The notes: a model not told the origin generated them from the letters alone. Counted from the stretch's first letter, positions 1 through 8,855 are shown. The stretch is DNA of 60,163 bases from Chitinophagaceae bacterium (GCA_023229465.1 JALNZE010000020.1:1-60163), one strand, 5' to 3'. Numbers and translations are program-made.

Positions 1-560
1 AATCTTTTTTAATAATTGCCGCAAGCTTTGTTTTACTCAGCAGCAGTTGCCGAAAAAATAAACCTGTAAATCCTATTGACCAATTACCACCCGAAACACA
101 AACAGGTGCTAATACTTTTGGTTGTTTAGTGAATGGAGAGGTGTTTAAGCCGGGAGGTAGTATTTTTTCCGGATCCAATCTTGCATGCATCTATCAATAT
201 CTTATTAGTGGCACACCCGCAGGATATACATTTGCCTTAGGTGCAACAAACAAAAAAGATCCCACAAATATCACTACTGTAGGTTTCGGACTTGATAGTA
301 TAAGAATGAACATAGGGCTTTTATTGTTAAAAGTAAGAAGAAACGGACACGGGGGGGGACAAGTAGGTTTCTATAATGATAGTAATCCTAATGGAGATAT
401 ATATTCAACAAATAATTTTGTAACAGGAGAATTAAATATTAAAAAACTGGATACTGTTAATCAAATCGCTTCCGGTACTTTCTGGTTTGATGCAGTGAAT
501 GCCAATGGACAAAAAGTACAAATAAGGGAAGGCAGGTTTGATGTACGCTATACCCGGTAA
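1..560 (+). CDS. Secreted lipoprotein, 5' end outside the window
   Basis: The frame is open from base 3 and continues to the stop at 558-560, so the gene starts before the window. The first visible residues (SFLIIAASFVLLSSSC) are the hydrophobic part of a signal peptide ending in a lipobox with Cys. An export and lipidation signal therefore precedes the first in-window start codon (GTG at 129), which is not the real start. The mature part begins with LPPETQTGANTFGCLVNGE, a motif I recognise from small Bacteroidota lipoproteins of a DUF6252-like family (family name unverified). The rest is beta-rich, about 170 visible residues. Function unknown; probably anchored to the outer membrane or periplasm. 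Confidence 0.75.
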   Translation, partial: SFLIIAASFVLLSSSCRKNKPVNPIDQLPPETQTGANTFGCLVNGEVFKPGGSIFSGSNLACIYQYLISGTPAGYTFALGATNKKDPTNITTVGFGLDSIRMNIGLLLLKVRRNGHGGGQVGFYNDSNPNGDIYSTNNFVTGELNIKKLDTVNQIASGTFWFDAVNANGQKVQIREGRFDVRYTR

Positions 561-593
561 TCATATTCAATTTATCATACTAAAACCAATATT

Positions 594-1415
594 ATGAAAC
601 CAAAACCAACTAAACACATCTGGTCTTTGATTATTTTATGTGTCCTTACCCTTTCCGCGTTAGCGCAGGATGAAATAAACACTGAATTCATCAACCGGAT
701 AAACTATGTGTTTTCACCAGTAGAAAAAAATCGTGTACCCAACGGATTGTTGCTGGATTATGCCATGGAATTTGCTGATGTAAAAAGCTATAATGGTGTG
801 CTTACCGACAGCAATAAAGTGAATGCGGGGTTGTTACGAGATATCTACACAACCATTGCTATGAGTGCCATTCATAGCAATGCAGGCGGCTTGTACAGTC
901 CTGATTCTGTTGACAGCATTTGGCAATTGCAAAGACAACCAGATATAATTACATTAAGCGGATTGTACTACAATTATTCAAGATTGAGAGATGATGCAGT
1001 AAACGCAGGTTTGATAACGGTAAGCAATGATCAATTGTACGACAGATATGTGAATGGTGTATGGCAAAATCCATATCAAACTGAAACAGTTTTTGCTATG
1101 TCGCCGCCCTTGCATGCATACAGCGGTAAAAGCTTTCAGGTAATATTACCTTCTAATTTATGGCTCACTAATAATGCACCTTCAATTAGTAGTATTGCGG
1201 TTGATTTTAATGATGGTGCAGGTTACAGAACTATTACCATAGGACAAGCTATAAATATCAGCTATGCCGATACCGGAAGAAAAACATGGACGTTCCGGCT
1301 AACGCATACCAATAACACCAACCTGTACAGCCACACTGAAATGCAAATTGAGTTGGAACCAAACAAATACAGCCTGTTTTTTTTAGATGCTGTCCCTGAA
1401 TATCTGTTATGTTGA
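594..1415 (+). CDS. Secreted protein of unknown function, probably 3'-truncated
   Basis: A 273-residue frame with a Sec signal peptide (residues 1-24, cleavage near ALA-QDE). It starts 33 bp after the preceding lipoprotein gene, so the two may be cotranscribed. The N-terminal half is helical (FINRINYVFSPVEKNRVPNGLLLDYAMEF) and the second half is beta-sandwich-like. I recall similar N-terminal regions in much longer Chitinophagaceae proteins found near RHS-type genes. The frame here ends abruptly after EYLLC without a C-terminal domain or sorting tail, next to an 8-T run at 1377-1384. Adding or removing one T does not extend the frame. Truncation is therefore likely but unproven. No catalytic motif seen. 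Confidence 0.6.
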   Translation: MKPKPTKHIWSLIILCVLTLSALAQDEINTEFINRINYVFSPVEKNRVPNGLLLDYAMEFADVKSYNGVLTDSNKVNAGLLRDIYTTIAMSAIHSNAGGLYSPDSVDSIWQLQRQPDIITLSGLYYNYSRLRDDAVNAGLITVSNDQLYDRYVNGVWQNPYQTETVFAMSPPLHAYSGKSFQVILPSNLWLTNNAPSISSIAVDFNDGAGYRTITIGQAINISYADTGRKTWTFRLTHTNNTNLYSHTEMQIELEPNKYSLFFLDAVPEYLLC

Positions 1416-1481
1416 ATGTTAAATAATGTGGACAATAATTAGGTATTCAACAATAATCCTCCAAAATCACGTTTCAGACAT

Positions 1482-2126
1482 TCACTTCGCCGCATGAATC
1501 ACATACTTCTCTGCAAAGTATTCTTCCGGGAAAATTTTAAAGATCGGCATCATCCTGGGGCGCAGGCCGCTTTCAAAAATTTCCTGGGCCAGGTCTCCGC
1601 CTTTGAGGCAGATTAGTCCATTGGGTAATGCTTTTGAATGATCTTTTCTTAAAAGAGGGGCGCTCCATTTCCAGAGATCCTTCAGCGGGGCCACGGCTCT
1701 TGAAATGGCATAGTCGAATTTGCGGTTCTTGATTTCCTCTGCACGGGTATGCTGTATCGTAATATTTTTGATATTGGCCCCTTCACAAACGGCTTCCACT
1801 ACTTTTAATTTTTTAGCGATACTGTCTGCCAGGTGAAATTTTACTTTCGGAAAAAAGATGGCCAGCGGTATGCCGGGGAAACCACCGCCACAACCAATAT
1901 CAATCACCTGTGTGCCGGGCTCAAAATTAGCAATGGCGGCAATGCTTAGCGAATGCAATACATGGTGCAAATAAATCGAATCAATATCTTTTCTCGATAT
2001 CACATTGATCTTCGCGTTCCATTCAGTATATAATGCTTCCAGGGCGGTAAACTGCGCTACCTGCTCTTCAGAAAAATCGTCAAAATATTTCTGAATCAAT
2101 CCCAGTTTTTGCGGGGCGCTTTCCAT
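1482..2126 (-). CDS. rsmG: 16S rRNA (guanine527-N7)-methyltransferase RsmG
   Basis: Methylates N7 of G527 in 16S rRNA using S-adenosylmethionine. At 214 residues it has normal length for the family. The SAM-binding loop VIDIGCGGGFPGIPLA (about residues 74-89), the acidic segment HLADS and the conserved AISRAVAPL stretch (about 139-147) are all present, and the N-terminal helical part begins with LIQKYFDDFSEEQ. The start codon lies inside the upstream glycosyltransferase gene (31 bp overlap), so the two minus-strand genes form an operon with probable translational coupling. The family assignment is secure. Confidence 0.95.
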   Translation of the reverse strand: MESAPQKLGLIQKYFDDFSEEQVAQFTALEALYTEWNAKINVISRKDIDSIYLHHVLHSLSIAAIANFEPGTQVIDIGCGGGFPGIPLAIFFPKVKFHLADSIAKKLKVVEAVCEGANIKNITIQHTRAEEIKNRKFDYAISRAVAPLKDLWKWSAPLLRKDHSKALPNGLICLKGGDLAQEIFESGLRPRMMPIFKIFPEEYFAEKYVIHAAK

Positions 2127-3220
2127 ATAGCGGGTAGTGTAAAAATATGATAAAAGAATAACCAGATATCCAGTAACAGGAACCAGGGTACCAGGTCCCG
2201 CTCATTCAGTTTTTTCATGGTTCTGAAAAAAACAACCGACTGTACCAGTAACCGTACACCATATACCGATAATGCCATCCACCAGTTACAAAAAATGAGG
2301 GCAACTGCCAGTAATGGATAAACCAGGAACTGTGAAAGGGAATAGAGTCCCAATAAAAATTTATGCTTTGGCTTATAATACCGGCTGGTGGTATAATGAC
2401 GGTATTTCTGCGTCATCCAGTGACTCCATCTTTTTTTAGGCTCACTCAGGGTATGAGCATCCGGATCAATTACTATCGCGGTATTGTTTGCAGTAGCTAC
2501 CTGGTTAATAAATAGATCATCATCACCACTTGGTATCTGGTTAATGGATGAGAAGCCTTTATTGCGTAAGAACACTTCTTTTTTATAACTCAGGTTCCTG
2601 CCAACGCCCATATAAGGTGTGCCTGCGAGGGCATAAGATAAATATTGTAAAGCGGTATGAAATGTTTCGAACCGGATGAGCTTATTTAGAATGCCCGGCC
2701 TTTTGTGGTATGCCCCGTAACCGAGTACAATCTCTGTATTGTCGGTATAGGCATCCTGCATTTTCTGCATCCAGTATTCAGAAGCGGGTGTGCAGTCCGC
2801 ATCGGTGAGTAATAATATCTCATATTTGGCGCTTCTGATACCCATGGATAAAGGAAATTTTTTACCGCTGATCATCTTCGCTTCCTGGGTAAGCTGTATA
2901 TGATTGATGTTCTTGAATGATTTATTGAATTCATCAATCACATATCTGCCATCATCGGTAGAGTTGTCGTTCACTACCACCACTTCATGGGTGGTCTTAT
3001 AATCCTGCACCAATACACCGGGCAGGTTCCTGGCAAGATTATCCGCTTCATCACGTGCGCAGATCACCACAGATACGGGGTGCTCATGGCTGACTTCTTT
3101 AGCAGGCGCTTTATAAAAGGCCAGGCGGCTAAAAAAATACAGGTAATAAAAAACCTGGATGGCGATCACTGTACAAAAAGCATAGAAAAGAATGCTCCAT
3201 ACAACGGGTGGTATCATCAT
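2096..3220 (-). CDS. Membrane-anchored family 2 glycosyltransferase
   Basis: A 374-residue glycosyltransferase. An N-terminal transmembrane helix (about 7-28) is followed by a GT-A domain: VVICARDEADNL, VVNDNSTDDG, the DXD-type LLTDADCTP and the GDDDLF motif of processive or GT2 enzymes. Two to three hydrophobic segments follow at about 293-360. It probably transfers a sugar from a nucleotide donor to a lipid or polysaccharide acceptor at the inner membrane; the substrate cannot be deduced. Expression probably starts from the -10-like element TACTTTTG (3232 to 3225), only a few bases before the ATG. It overlaps rsmG by 31 bp. Confidence 0.85.
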   Translation of the reverse strand: MMIPPVVWSILFYAFCTVIAIQVFYYLYFFSRLAFYKAPAKEVSHEHPVSVVICARDEADNLARNLPGVLVQDYKTTHEVVVVNDNSTDDGRYVIDEFNKSFKNINHIQLTQEAKMISGKKFPLSMGIRSAKYEILLLTDADCTPASEYWMQKMQDAYTDNTEIVLGYGAYHKRPGILNKLIRFETFHTALQYLSYALAGTPYMGVGRNLSYKKEVFLRNKGFSSINQIPSGDDDLFINQVATANNTAIVIDPDAHTLSEPKKRWSHWMTQKYRHYTTSRYYKPKHKFLLGLYSLSQFLVYPLLAVALIFCNWWMALSVYGVRLLVQSVVFFRTMKKLNERDLVPWFLLLDIWLFFYHIFTLPAIWKAPRKNWD

Positions 3221-3224
3221 CCGG

Positions 3225-3232
3225 CAAAAGTA
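3225..3232 (-). promoter_or_regulatory. -7 promoter element of the glycosyltransferase gene
   Basis: On the minus strand the sequence TACTTTTG fits the Bacteroidota -7 element TAnnTTTG. Its 3' base lies only 4 bp before the ATG at 3220, so transcription would begin at or inside the start codon (leaderless mRNA). No TTTG was found at the -33 position. Confidence 0.45.
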
Positions 3233-3290
3233 GCGTTTTGGAGGGTTAGAGTGGATGGGGTGTGGAAAAGAATAGCGGGCGTCTTTTCCT

Positions 3291-3298
3291 TACTTTTG
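3291..3298 (+). promoter_or_regulatory. -7 promoter element of tgt
   Basis: TACTTTTG fits TAnnTTTG and lies 4 bp before the ATG of tgt. It is part of a perfect 15 bp inverted repeat with the divergent promoter (3218-3232 against 3291-3305), so both divergent genes have the same arrangement TACTTTTGCCGGATG. No good -33 TTTG is visible. Confidence 0.45.
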
Positions 3299-3302
3299 CC
3301 GG

Positions 3303-4442
3303 ATGGCAGCATTGGAATTTCAGTTACCGGCAAATGCAACGGGCTCAAAGGCGAGAGCGGGTAAGATGATTACCGGTCATGGGGAGATACTGACGCCCAT
3401 TTTTATGCCGGTAGGTACTGTGGGTAGTGTAAAAGCCGTAACACAGCAACAATTAAAACAGGAGGTGCGGGCGCAGATCATACTGGGCAATACCTATCAT
3501 TTATACCTGAGGCCCGGTACTGAAGTGCTGGAAGGGGCCGGCGGCCTGCATACATTCATTGGTTGGAACAGGCCCATTTTAACCGATAGCGGGGGCTACC
3601 AGGTTTTTTCACTGGCAGCCAATCGGAAAATTAAGGAAGAAGGGGTAATGTTTCAATCGCATATTGATGGCAGCCGGCATTTATTCACACCCGAATCGGT
3701 CATGGATATTCAACGCAGTATTGGTGCGGATATCATCATGGCATTTGATGAATGTCCACCTTACCCCAGTGAGTATGCCTATGCTAAAAAAAGTATGGAA
3801 CTCACGCATCGCTGGCTGGACAGGTGTTTTCAGCGATTGAGTGAAACGCCGGACAAATATGGCTATTCCCAGCATCTTTTCCCGATAGTACAGGGAAGTA
3901 CCTATAAGGATCTTCGAAAAGCTTCCTGCGAATACATTGCCTCCAAAGGGGCGGCGGGTAATGCGATTGGCGGACTGAGTGTGGGCGAACCGGAAGAGAT
4001 GATGTATGAATTCACGGAATACTGTACCGGTCATTTACCTGTTGATAAACCCCGTTATTTAATGGGAGTGGGCACCCCATGGAATATACTGGAGTGCATT
4101 GATCTGGGTATTGATATGTTTGATTGTGTAATGCCCACCCGCAATGGCCGGAATGGGATGCTGTTTACTACACAGGGTGTCATCAACATAAAAAATAAAA
4201 AATGGGCAACCGATTTTTCTCCTGTTGATCCGGGCCTGCCTTGCGAAACCAGTCAATATTATTCCAAAGCCTACCTGCGTCATTTATTTGTAGCCAACGA
4301 AATCCTGGGCCTGCAACTGGCCAGCATTCAAAACCTTGCCTTCTACCTCTGGCTCATGGGAGAAGCCAGGAAACATATACTGGAGGGAGATTTCAGCAGT
4401 TGGAAAAAAGAGATGGTTATAAAAGTTAAACAAAGACTATAA
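3303..4442 (+). CDS. tgt: tRNA-guanine transglycosylase (Tgt)
   Basis: Exchanges the wobble guanine of tRNAs with GUN anticodons for the queuosine precursor preQ1. It has 379 residues. Motifs: TDSGGYQVFSL (Asp95, base recognition), GNAIGGLSVGE (about 219-228), and DMFDCVMPTRNGRNG with the expected nucleophile Asp274. The C-terminal zinc site is unusual. Where classical enzymes have CxCxxC plus His, this one has only Cys314 (LPCETS) and His327 (YLRHLF); the other two cysteines are replaced by Leu and Ser. I recall similar loss in other Bacteroidota Tgt proteins, so it may be lineage-wide. queA, the next enzyme of the pathway, is at 51484-52533. Confidence 0.95.
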   Translation: MAALEFQLPANATGSKARAGKMITGHGEILTPIFMPVGTVGSVKAVTQQQLKQEVRAQIILGNTYHLYLRPGTEVLEGAGGLHTFIGWNRPILTDSGGYQVFSLAANRKIKEEGVMFQSHIDGSRHLFTPESVMDIQRSIGADIIMAFDECPPYPSEYAYAKKSMELTHRWLDRCFQRLSETPDKYGYSQHLFPIVQGSTYKDLRKASCEYIASKGAAGNAIGGLSVGEPEEMMYEFTEYCTGHLPVDKPRYLMGVGTPWNILECIDLGIDMFDCVMPTRNGRNGMLFTTQGVINIKNKKWATDFSPVDPGLPCETSQYYSKAYLRHLFVANEILGLQLASIQNLAFYLWLMGEARKHILEGDFSSWKKEMVIKVKQRL

Positions 4443-4498
4443 ATCAAAGGACCATATAACTTATAACATACAACAATATAACTTACCACTCCCCCCTG

Positions 4499-4506
4499 TA
4501 TCTTTG
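4499..4506 (+). promoter_or_regulatory. -7 promoter element of the LptF/LptG gene
   Basis: TATCTTTG matches TAnnTTTG. It lies 15 bp before the ATG at 4522 and predicts a leader of about 10 bases. The spacing from tgt (79 bp) and this element suggest independent transcription. Confidence 0.5.
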
Positions 4507-4521
4507 CCAGGATAACCTATC

Positions 4522-5613
4522 ATGAAGAAAATCGACTGGTACATACTAAAGAAGTTTCTGACCACCTTCTTCTTCGCCATTTTCCTGTTTTCCATCATTG
4601 CCGTGGTAGTGGATGTAAGTGAAAAAACGGATGATTTTGTTAAGTCGCAACTGGGGCTTAAGCGGGTGCTTACGGAATATTATGCCGGTTTTATACCGCA
4701 TATAGTGGCGTTGCTGTTTCCTTTATTTGTATTTATCGCTGTGATTTTTTTTACCTCTAAGATGGCCGGCAGAAGCGAGATTATAGCCATCCTGGCCAGC
4801 GGAACTTCCTATTCGCGATGGTTACGGCCTTACTGGATCGGTGGCATTATCCTGGCTGCTATGCTTTGGTTCTCTAACCAGTATATAGTACCCCGTGCCA
4901 ACCAGGTAAGAGGGGCTTTTGAAGCCAGGTATATTGATGGTAATAACTCTTATAACAGCCTGGTGGCGCCGCCCAGCAATATTTATTTAAGGGTGGATTC
5001 ATTTACGTTCGCCGGTATTTATACCTATGATACGGCGCTGAAAAGGGGTGGCCCCATTTTTTTATATAAGGTGGAGGGTAATAAAGTGGTGCTGAATTCA
5101 AGGGCCGATGTGATCCTTTGGGATACGGCAGGCAAAAAATGGAAACTCGAATCATTGGTTGAGCGGAAATTGAATCCTTTGAATGAACAGGTTACTATTG
5201 AGTTAAGCAGGGTGATGAATTTTAATTTTAAACCTTACGACCTTAGCCGCGACAAATACACCAAAGACAAACTCACTTCTCCCGAGCTGGACCGGTTTAT
5301 ACGGCTGGAAGAATTGCGCGGTTCTGAGGGGTTGAATGAATTGAAAGTGGAACGCTACCGCCGTGATGCCACCTGTGTAACGGTACTCCTGTTAACACTT
5401 ATCGGGGCCATTGTGGCCGGGCGTAAGGTGAGGGGTGGCAGCGGGGTACACCTGGCAGTGGGTTTTGTGGTGGCGGCATTATTTATTATTACCGACAGGT
5501 TCTCTACCATTTTCTCTACCAAGGGTAATCTGCCCCCGTTGTTAGCTGCCTGGATACCCAATATTATCTTCGTTTTTGTAGTGGTTTACCTATATCGCAA
5601 AGCGCCGAAATAA
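4522..5613 (+). CDS. LptF/LptG family lipopolysaccharide export permease
   Basis: An inner-membrane subunit of the Lpt ABC exporter, which moves lipopolysaccharide from the inner membrane toward the periplasmic bridge (YjgP/YjgQ family). At 363 residues, it shows transmembrane helices at about 10-32, 56-80 and 101-120. A soluble periplasmic beta domain follows (about 125-255), then three C-terminal helices (about 280-360). The N-terminal MKKIDWYILKKFLTTFFFAIFLF and the GRSEIIAILASG loop, which contacts the ATPase, are typical. In Bacteroidota the F and G paralogues are hard to separate by eye, so no symbol is given. No lptB is nearby. Confidence 0.85.
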   Translation: MKKIDWYILKKFLTTFFFAIFLFSIIAVVVDVSEKTDDFVKSQLGLKRVLTEYYAGFIPHIVALLFPLFVFIAVIFFTSKMAGRSEIIAILASGTSYSRWLRPYWIGGIILAAMLWFSNQYIVPRANQVRGAFEARYIDGNNSYNSLVAPPSNIYLRVDSFTFAGIYTYDTALKRGGPIFLYKVEGNKVVLNSRADVILWDTAGKKWKLESLVERKLNPLNEQVTIELSRVMNFNFKPYDLSRDKYTKDKLTSPELDRFIRLEELRGSEGLNELKVERYRRDATCVTVLLLTLIGAIVAGRKVRGGSGVHLAVGFVVAALFIITDRFSTIFSTKGNLPPLLAAWIPNIIFVFVVVYLYRKAPK

Positions 5614-5758
5614 TTTTATCATTATTTCAACAACCTTCATCCCATTTGTTTTGTCGCGGATGGCAACTTGTTTTACCTTTATCGCATTTAGGAAAGGCTT
5701 TTCTGATATGGCCTGCCTATCTAAGGTATTATGTAAGCTTATCAATAAAAAATCAGTC

Positions 5759-7081
5759 ATGGAATTAATTAAAGAGCGGTTTAAAGTAAAAGCGGATGCC
5801 TCGAATGTAGAAATTAAGGAATTGCTGAAGCAGCATGGTAGCAGAAAGATTGGAGAAGTAACCCTGGCACAGGTTTACCAGGGCATGCGTGGCATTACCG
5901 GTTTGGTAACTGAAACCAGTTTGTTGGATGCGCAGGATGGTATTCGTTTTCGTGGATACTCTATTCCGGAATTGCAGGAAAAATTGCCCAGGGCCCCTAA
6001 TGGCGGGGAACCACTGCCCGAAGGTTTATATTACCTGATGTTGATTGGCGAATTGCCCACGGCAGAAGATGTGGCCCATATTACCAATATCTGGCAACGC
6101 CGCAGTCATGTACCCAACTATGTGTTTGCCACTATTGATGCATTGCCCATTAGCGCGCATCCCATGACCATGTTTGTTACCGGTGTGATGGCGCTGCAAA
6201 CAGAAAGTAATTTTGCCAAAGAATATTCTAAAGGCATCAGTAAGTCGGATTACTGGAACCCGGCTTTTGATGACACGATAGACCTGATAGCCCGTCTGCC
6301 GCGTATTGCCGCGTATATCTACCGGAGAAAATATAAAAACAGTGAGCATATACAACCCAATGGTTTGCTCGATTGGGCAGGTAACCTGGCGCATATGATG
6401 GGTTTTGAAGATGAAAGCTTTAAAGAGCTGATGCGTTTATACATGACCATTCATGCCGATCATGAAGGTGGTAACGTATCGGCACATACCACACACCTGG
6501 TAGGATCCGCTTTAAGTGATCCATTCCTGAGTTATGCAGCCGGAATGAATGGTTTAGCGGGCCCTTTACATGGATTGGCTAACCAGGAAGTGATTAAGTG
6601 GATCTATGAGATGCAGGAGCAACTGGGTACCGATGAACCAACAAGGGAACAGATAGCTGGTTATGTTCAAAAAACATTGTCCGACGGTAAAGTAGTACCC
6701 GGTTATGGCCATGCCGTATTGCGCAAAACAGACCCACGTTTCACCGCGCAAATGGAATTTGGTAAAAAACATATGCCGGATGATAAACTGGTGAATACGG
6801 TTTGGAATATTTATGATACGGTGCCACCTATTTTACAGTCGCTCGGTAAAATAAAAAATCCCTGGCCCAATGTAGATGCGCATAGTGGCGCCTTATTGGT
6901 TCATTATGGAATGGTTGAATATGAATTTTATACCGTTCTCTTCGCCGTTAGCCGTGCATTGGGTGTAATGGCAAGTCTTTGCTGGGACAGGGTCCTCGGC
7001 TTTCCGCTCGAACGTCCTAAATCGGTTACTACCGAATCGGTTAAGTTATGGCTGGAAGGGAAAGATGAGATTTGGGAATAA
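5759..7081 (+). CDS. gltA: Citrate synthase, eukaryotic (mitochondrial) type
   Basis: Condenses oxaloacetate and acetyl-CoA to citrate, the entry step of the TCA cycle. It has 440 residues. The start was set at the ATG at 5759 (MELIKERFKVKAD), because the 36 upstream codons, open from a TTG at 5651, look non-coding. The catalytic residues lie in GLAGPLHGLANQE (His), VPGYGHAVLRKTDPRF (His) and WPNVDAHSGALLVHYG (Asp). The long N-terminus and these motif forms match the mitochondrial type, not the E. coli hexameric type; this is usual in Bacteroidota. A terminator follows at 7120-7155. sucAB, further along the cycle, are at 41.8-45.9 kb. Confidence 0.93.
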   Translation: MELIKERFKVKADASNVEIKELLKQHGSRKIGEVTLAQVYQGMRGITGLVTETSLLDAQDGIRFRGYSIPELQEKLPRAPNGGEPLPEGLYYLMLIGELPTAEDVAHITNIWQRRSHVPNYVFATIDALPISAHPMTMFVTGVMALQTESNFAKEYSKGISKSDYWNPAFDDTIDLIARLPRIAAYIYRRKYKNSEHIQPNGLLDWAGNLAHMMGFEDESFKELMRLYMTIHADHEGGNVSAHTTHLVGSALSDPFLSYAAGMNGLAGPLHGLANQEVIKWIYEMQEQLGTDEPTREQIAGYVQKTLSDGKVVPGYGHAVLRKTDPRFTAQMEFGKKHMPDDKLVNTVWNIYDTVPPILQSLGKIKNPWPNVDAHSGALLVHYGMVEYEFYTVLFAVSRALGVMASLCWDRVLGFPLERPKSVTTESVKLWLEGKDEIWE

Positions 7082-7119
7082 GTGGTGCGGTTCACCAATC
7101 ACAAACAATGATAAAATTT

Positions 7120-7155
7120 GTCCGCCGGAGTGTTTGCTTTGGCGGACTTTTTTTT
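7120..7155 (+). terminator. Rho-independent terminator after citrate synthase
   Basis: GTCCGCC (7120-7126) pairs perfectly with GGCGGAC (7141-7147) around a 14-base loop and is followed by eight T (7148-7155). Confidence 0.85.
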
Positions 7156-7283
7156 CCTCCGGGAAGTCTCCCGGCAGGGAACCTTTAGATTTGCGGTTGA
7201 GAATTACCAATGCCCCTGGCGCAGTGAAAATGATGAGTATATCCGGTTGGTTGAGAAGGGGAGGATTCCTTTATAACTAAAAT

Positions 7284-7314
7284 TTTGTCATACCCCTCTG
7301 AGCCTATACATTTG
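7284..7314 (+). promoter_or_regulatory. Promoter of the tRNA-Ala gene
   Basis: TTTG (7284-7287), a spacer of exactly 19 bp, then TACATTTG (7307-7314). This is a perfect match to the Bacteroidota housekeeping promoter TTTG-N19-TAnnTTTG. The tRNA begins 10 bp after the -7 element. Confidence 0.8.
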
Positions 7315-7324
7315 CAATCCACAT

Positions 7325-7398
<74 letters not shown>

Positions 7399-7408
7399 CT
7401 TGATAATC

Positions 7409-7440
7409 AAATACTTACATATAAAATGTAAGTATTTTTT
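7409..7440 (+). terminator. Terminator of the tRNA-Ala gene
   Basis: A perfect 12 bp stem (AAATACTTACAT at 7409-7420, pairing with 7426-7437) around the 5-base loop ATAAA. The 3' arm runs into a T tract ending at 7440. Confidence 0.8.
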
Positions 7441-7585
7441 ATTAAAGGTAAAACTTGGGTAAAACCAAATGTCAAATAGTTAGGGCGATAGAAAACAGGT
7501 TAACCTGAGATTGTTTTTTTTATAAAATTTTAATCAGCCCAGGTTGGTAATACATCAAACAAGAATACCGTCAAATCAGCGTAAA

Positions 7586-8851
7586 TTATTTCTCTGTTAT
7601 AAAAGCATTTGCCAGTAATTCCTGTTCAGCTTTGGGTAATTTATTTTTTTCTGCAACCAAACGCCATTTAGAAACGGATGCTTTTACCAATTTAATAATT
7701 TCGTTTGCACGCTCTTTCTTTACCCTGAATTCTCCCGCTACTTCGAGTGCGATTTCCAGATCAAGTGCATTGTCGGTAAGCGTAATATTTAATTTTAAAC
7801 CGGTGCTATTTTCCACAGGATTTATATCAAAGGCGGGCGATAATAACCATCCACTATTGGACAATAAAAATCCATGATTGCGTAAATGATCATCCGTATT
7901 TGAAACGCATATATTGAAAACGATCCGGCGCCATAATTCTTCCAGGTCAGCAGTTACATTTGCACCGCTGCGCATCAGGAATTCTGCAAGGTGCAAATAG
8001 CTGATACCCTCTGTATGATCATTACCATCATTTAGCCCAAGCAAAGTCATGGCAGAAGCAAAATGTATCCTCTCCCCGGTATTTGTCCTGTCAAATCTTT
8101 TGGTTAAAAATGTATGTTGTTTTTTTGAGAATTGCCTGGCTGTTCCTTCGGCTACATTCAACCCTGCTTTAATGGCCAGTTCATTGACAACCATTTCCCA
8201 GCCGCCTATATCTTTTCCATCGTTATTGCTTGGAAATTTTGCGATCCACAAATGCCGTTTCCCATCGAGTACACTTGCCTTGGGTCTTGCTCCGCCAAGG
8301 GATGAACCGGGGGCGACCAACAGATTCAGCCATTTTAAATAATCAGGATCATTTACCGCATCATCCTTTTCTAACTGAAGGCTTGCATATTCAAGCTCTT
8401 TAAGAGAAGTCCAGGGAGGAGAAGCCATAGCTGCATTATCATTCAGGAAAGCGCCTCCGGGATCTGTTTTAAACCTTATTCCCCCCATCCTGTGACCGTC
8501 AAAAACACCAAGTAGGTAATCCGTTTCAAATAATGTGTTTTCTTTTCTTTTTTCCGCCCTGGCTATTGCGGCTTCCCTTCTGCGCATTAGCAACCTTCCC
8601 CAACGGTCAGGGGAAGAATCCAGAAATACGCCGAAATTATCTTTTGTATCATCAAGATATTGTGGCCCTGTATAGAGTTGCAATGCCGGGTCAATATATT
8701 GCGCAAATCCGCTGTCAAACCATTCTTTTGTATAACTGAAAGAAAATATTTCTTTTCCTTTCAGGCGTTCAGAAGATAGCACTCCCATCAGGGCCGGATT
8801 CTCCAAACCTTGCCAATGAGCATATACCTGTATGTTTCTTTTTTCTGCCAT
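7586..8851 (-). CDS. hipA: HipA-family kinase (toxin of a HipBA-like pair)
   Basis: A 421-residue HipA-fold Ser/Thr kinase. Family members such as E. coli HipA phosphorylate glutamyl-tRNA synthetase and slow growth. Visible parts: an N-terminal HipA domain, the glycine-rich PGSSLGGARPK loop (181-191; its serine pair is the usual autophosphorylation region), Lys205 in AKFP, the catalytic loop NTDDHLRNHG (318-327) and the metal-binding Asp342 in SPAFDINP. All key kinase residues are kept, so it should be active. It lies 4 bp downstream of its antitoxin gene, and the pair sits just after a tRNA gene, a common place for acquired modules. The target is unknown. Confidence 0.9.
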   Translation of the reverse strand: MAEKRNIQVYAHWQGLENPALMGVLSSERLKGKEIFSFSYTKEWFDSGFAQYIDPALQLYTGPQYLDDTKDNFGVFLDSSPDRWGRLLMRRREAAIARAEKRKENTLFETDYLLGVFDGHRMGGIRFKTDPGGAFLNDNAAMASPPWTSLKELEYASLQLEKDDAVNDPDYLKWLNLLVAPGSSLGGARPKASVLDGKRHLWIAKFPSNNDGKDIGGWEMVVNELAIKAGLNVAEGTARQFSKKQHTFLTKRFDRTNTGERIHFASAMTLLGLNDGNDHTEGISYLHLAEFLMRSGANVTADLEELWRRIVFNICVSNTDDHLRNHGFLLSNSGWLLSPAFDINPVENSTGLKLNITLTDNALDLEIALEVAGEFRVKKERANEIIKLVKASVSKWRLVAEKNKLPKAEQELLANAFITEK

Positions 8852-8855
8852 CCTG

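Noticed and set aside
1377..1384. Frameshift at the 8-T run that would restore a longer protein
   Set aside because: Adding or removing one T leads to a stop within a few codons in each case.
2987..3364. 125-codon plus-strand frame across the glycosyltransferase start and tgt promoter
   Set aside because: It is antisense to a well-supported gene, overlaps both divergent promoters and tgt, and its translation has no recognisable features.
5651..5758. 36-codon N-terminal extension of citrate synthase from a TTG codon
   Set aside because: The extension has no similarity to a targeting or citrate synthase sequence, and the ATG at 5759 gives the normal N-terminus.
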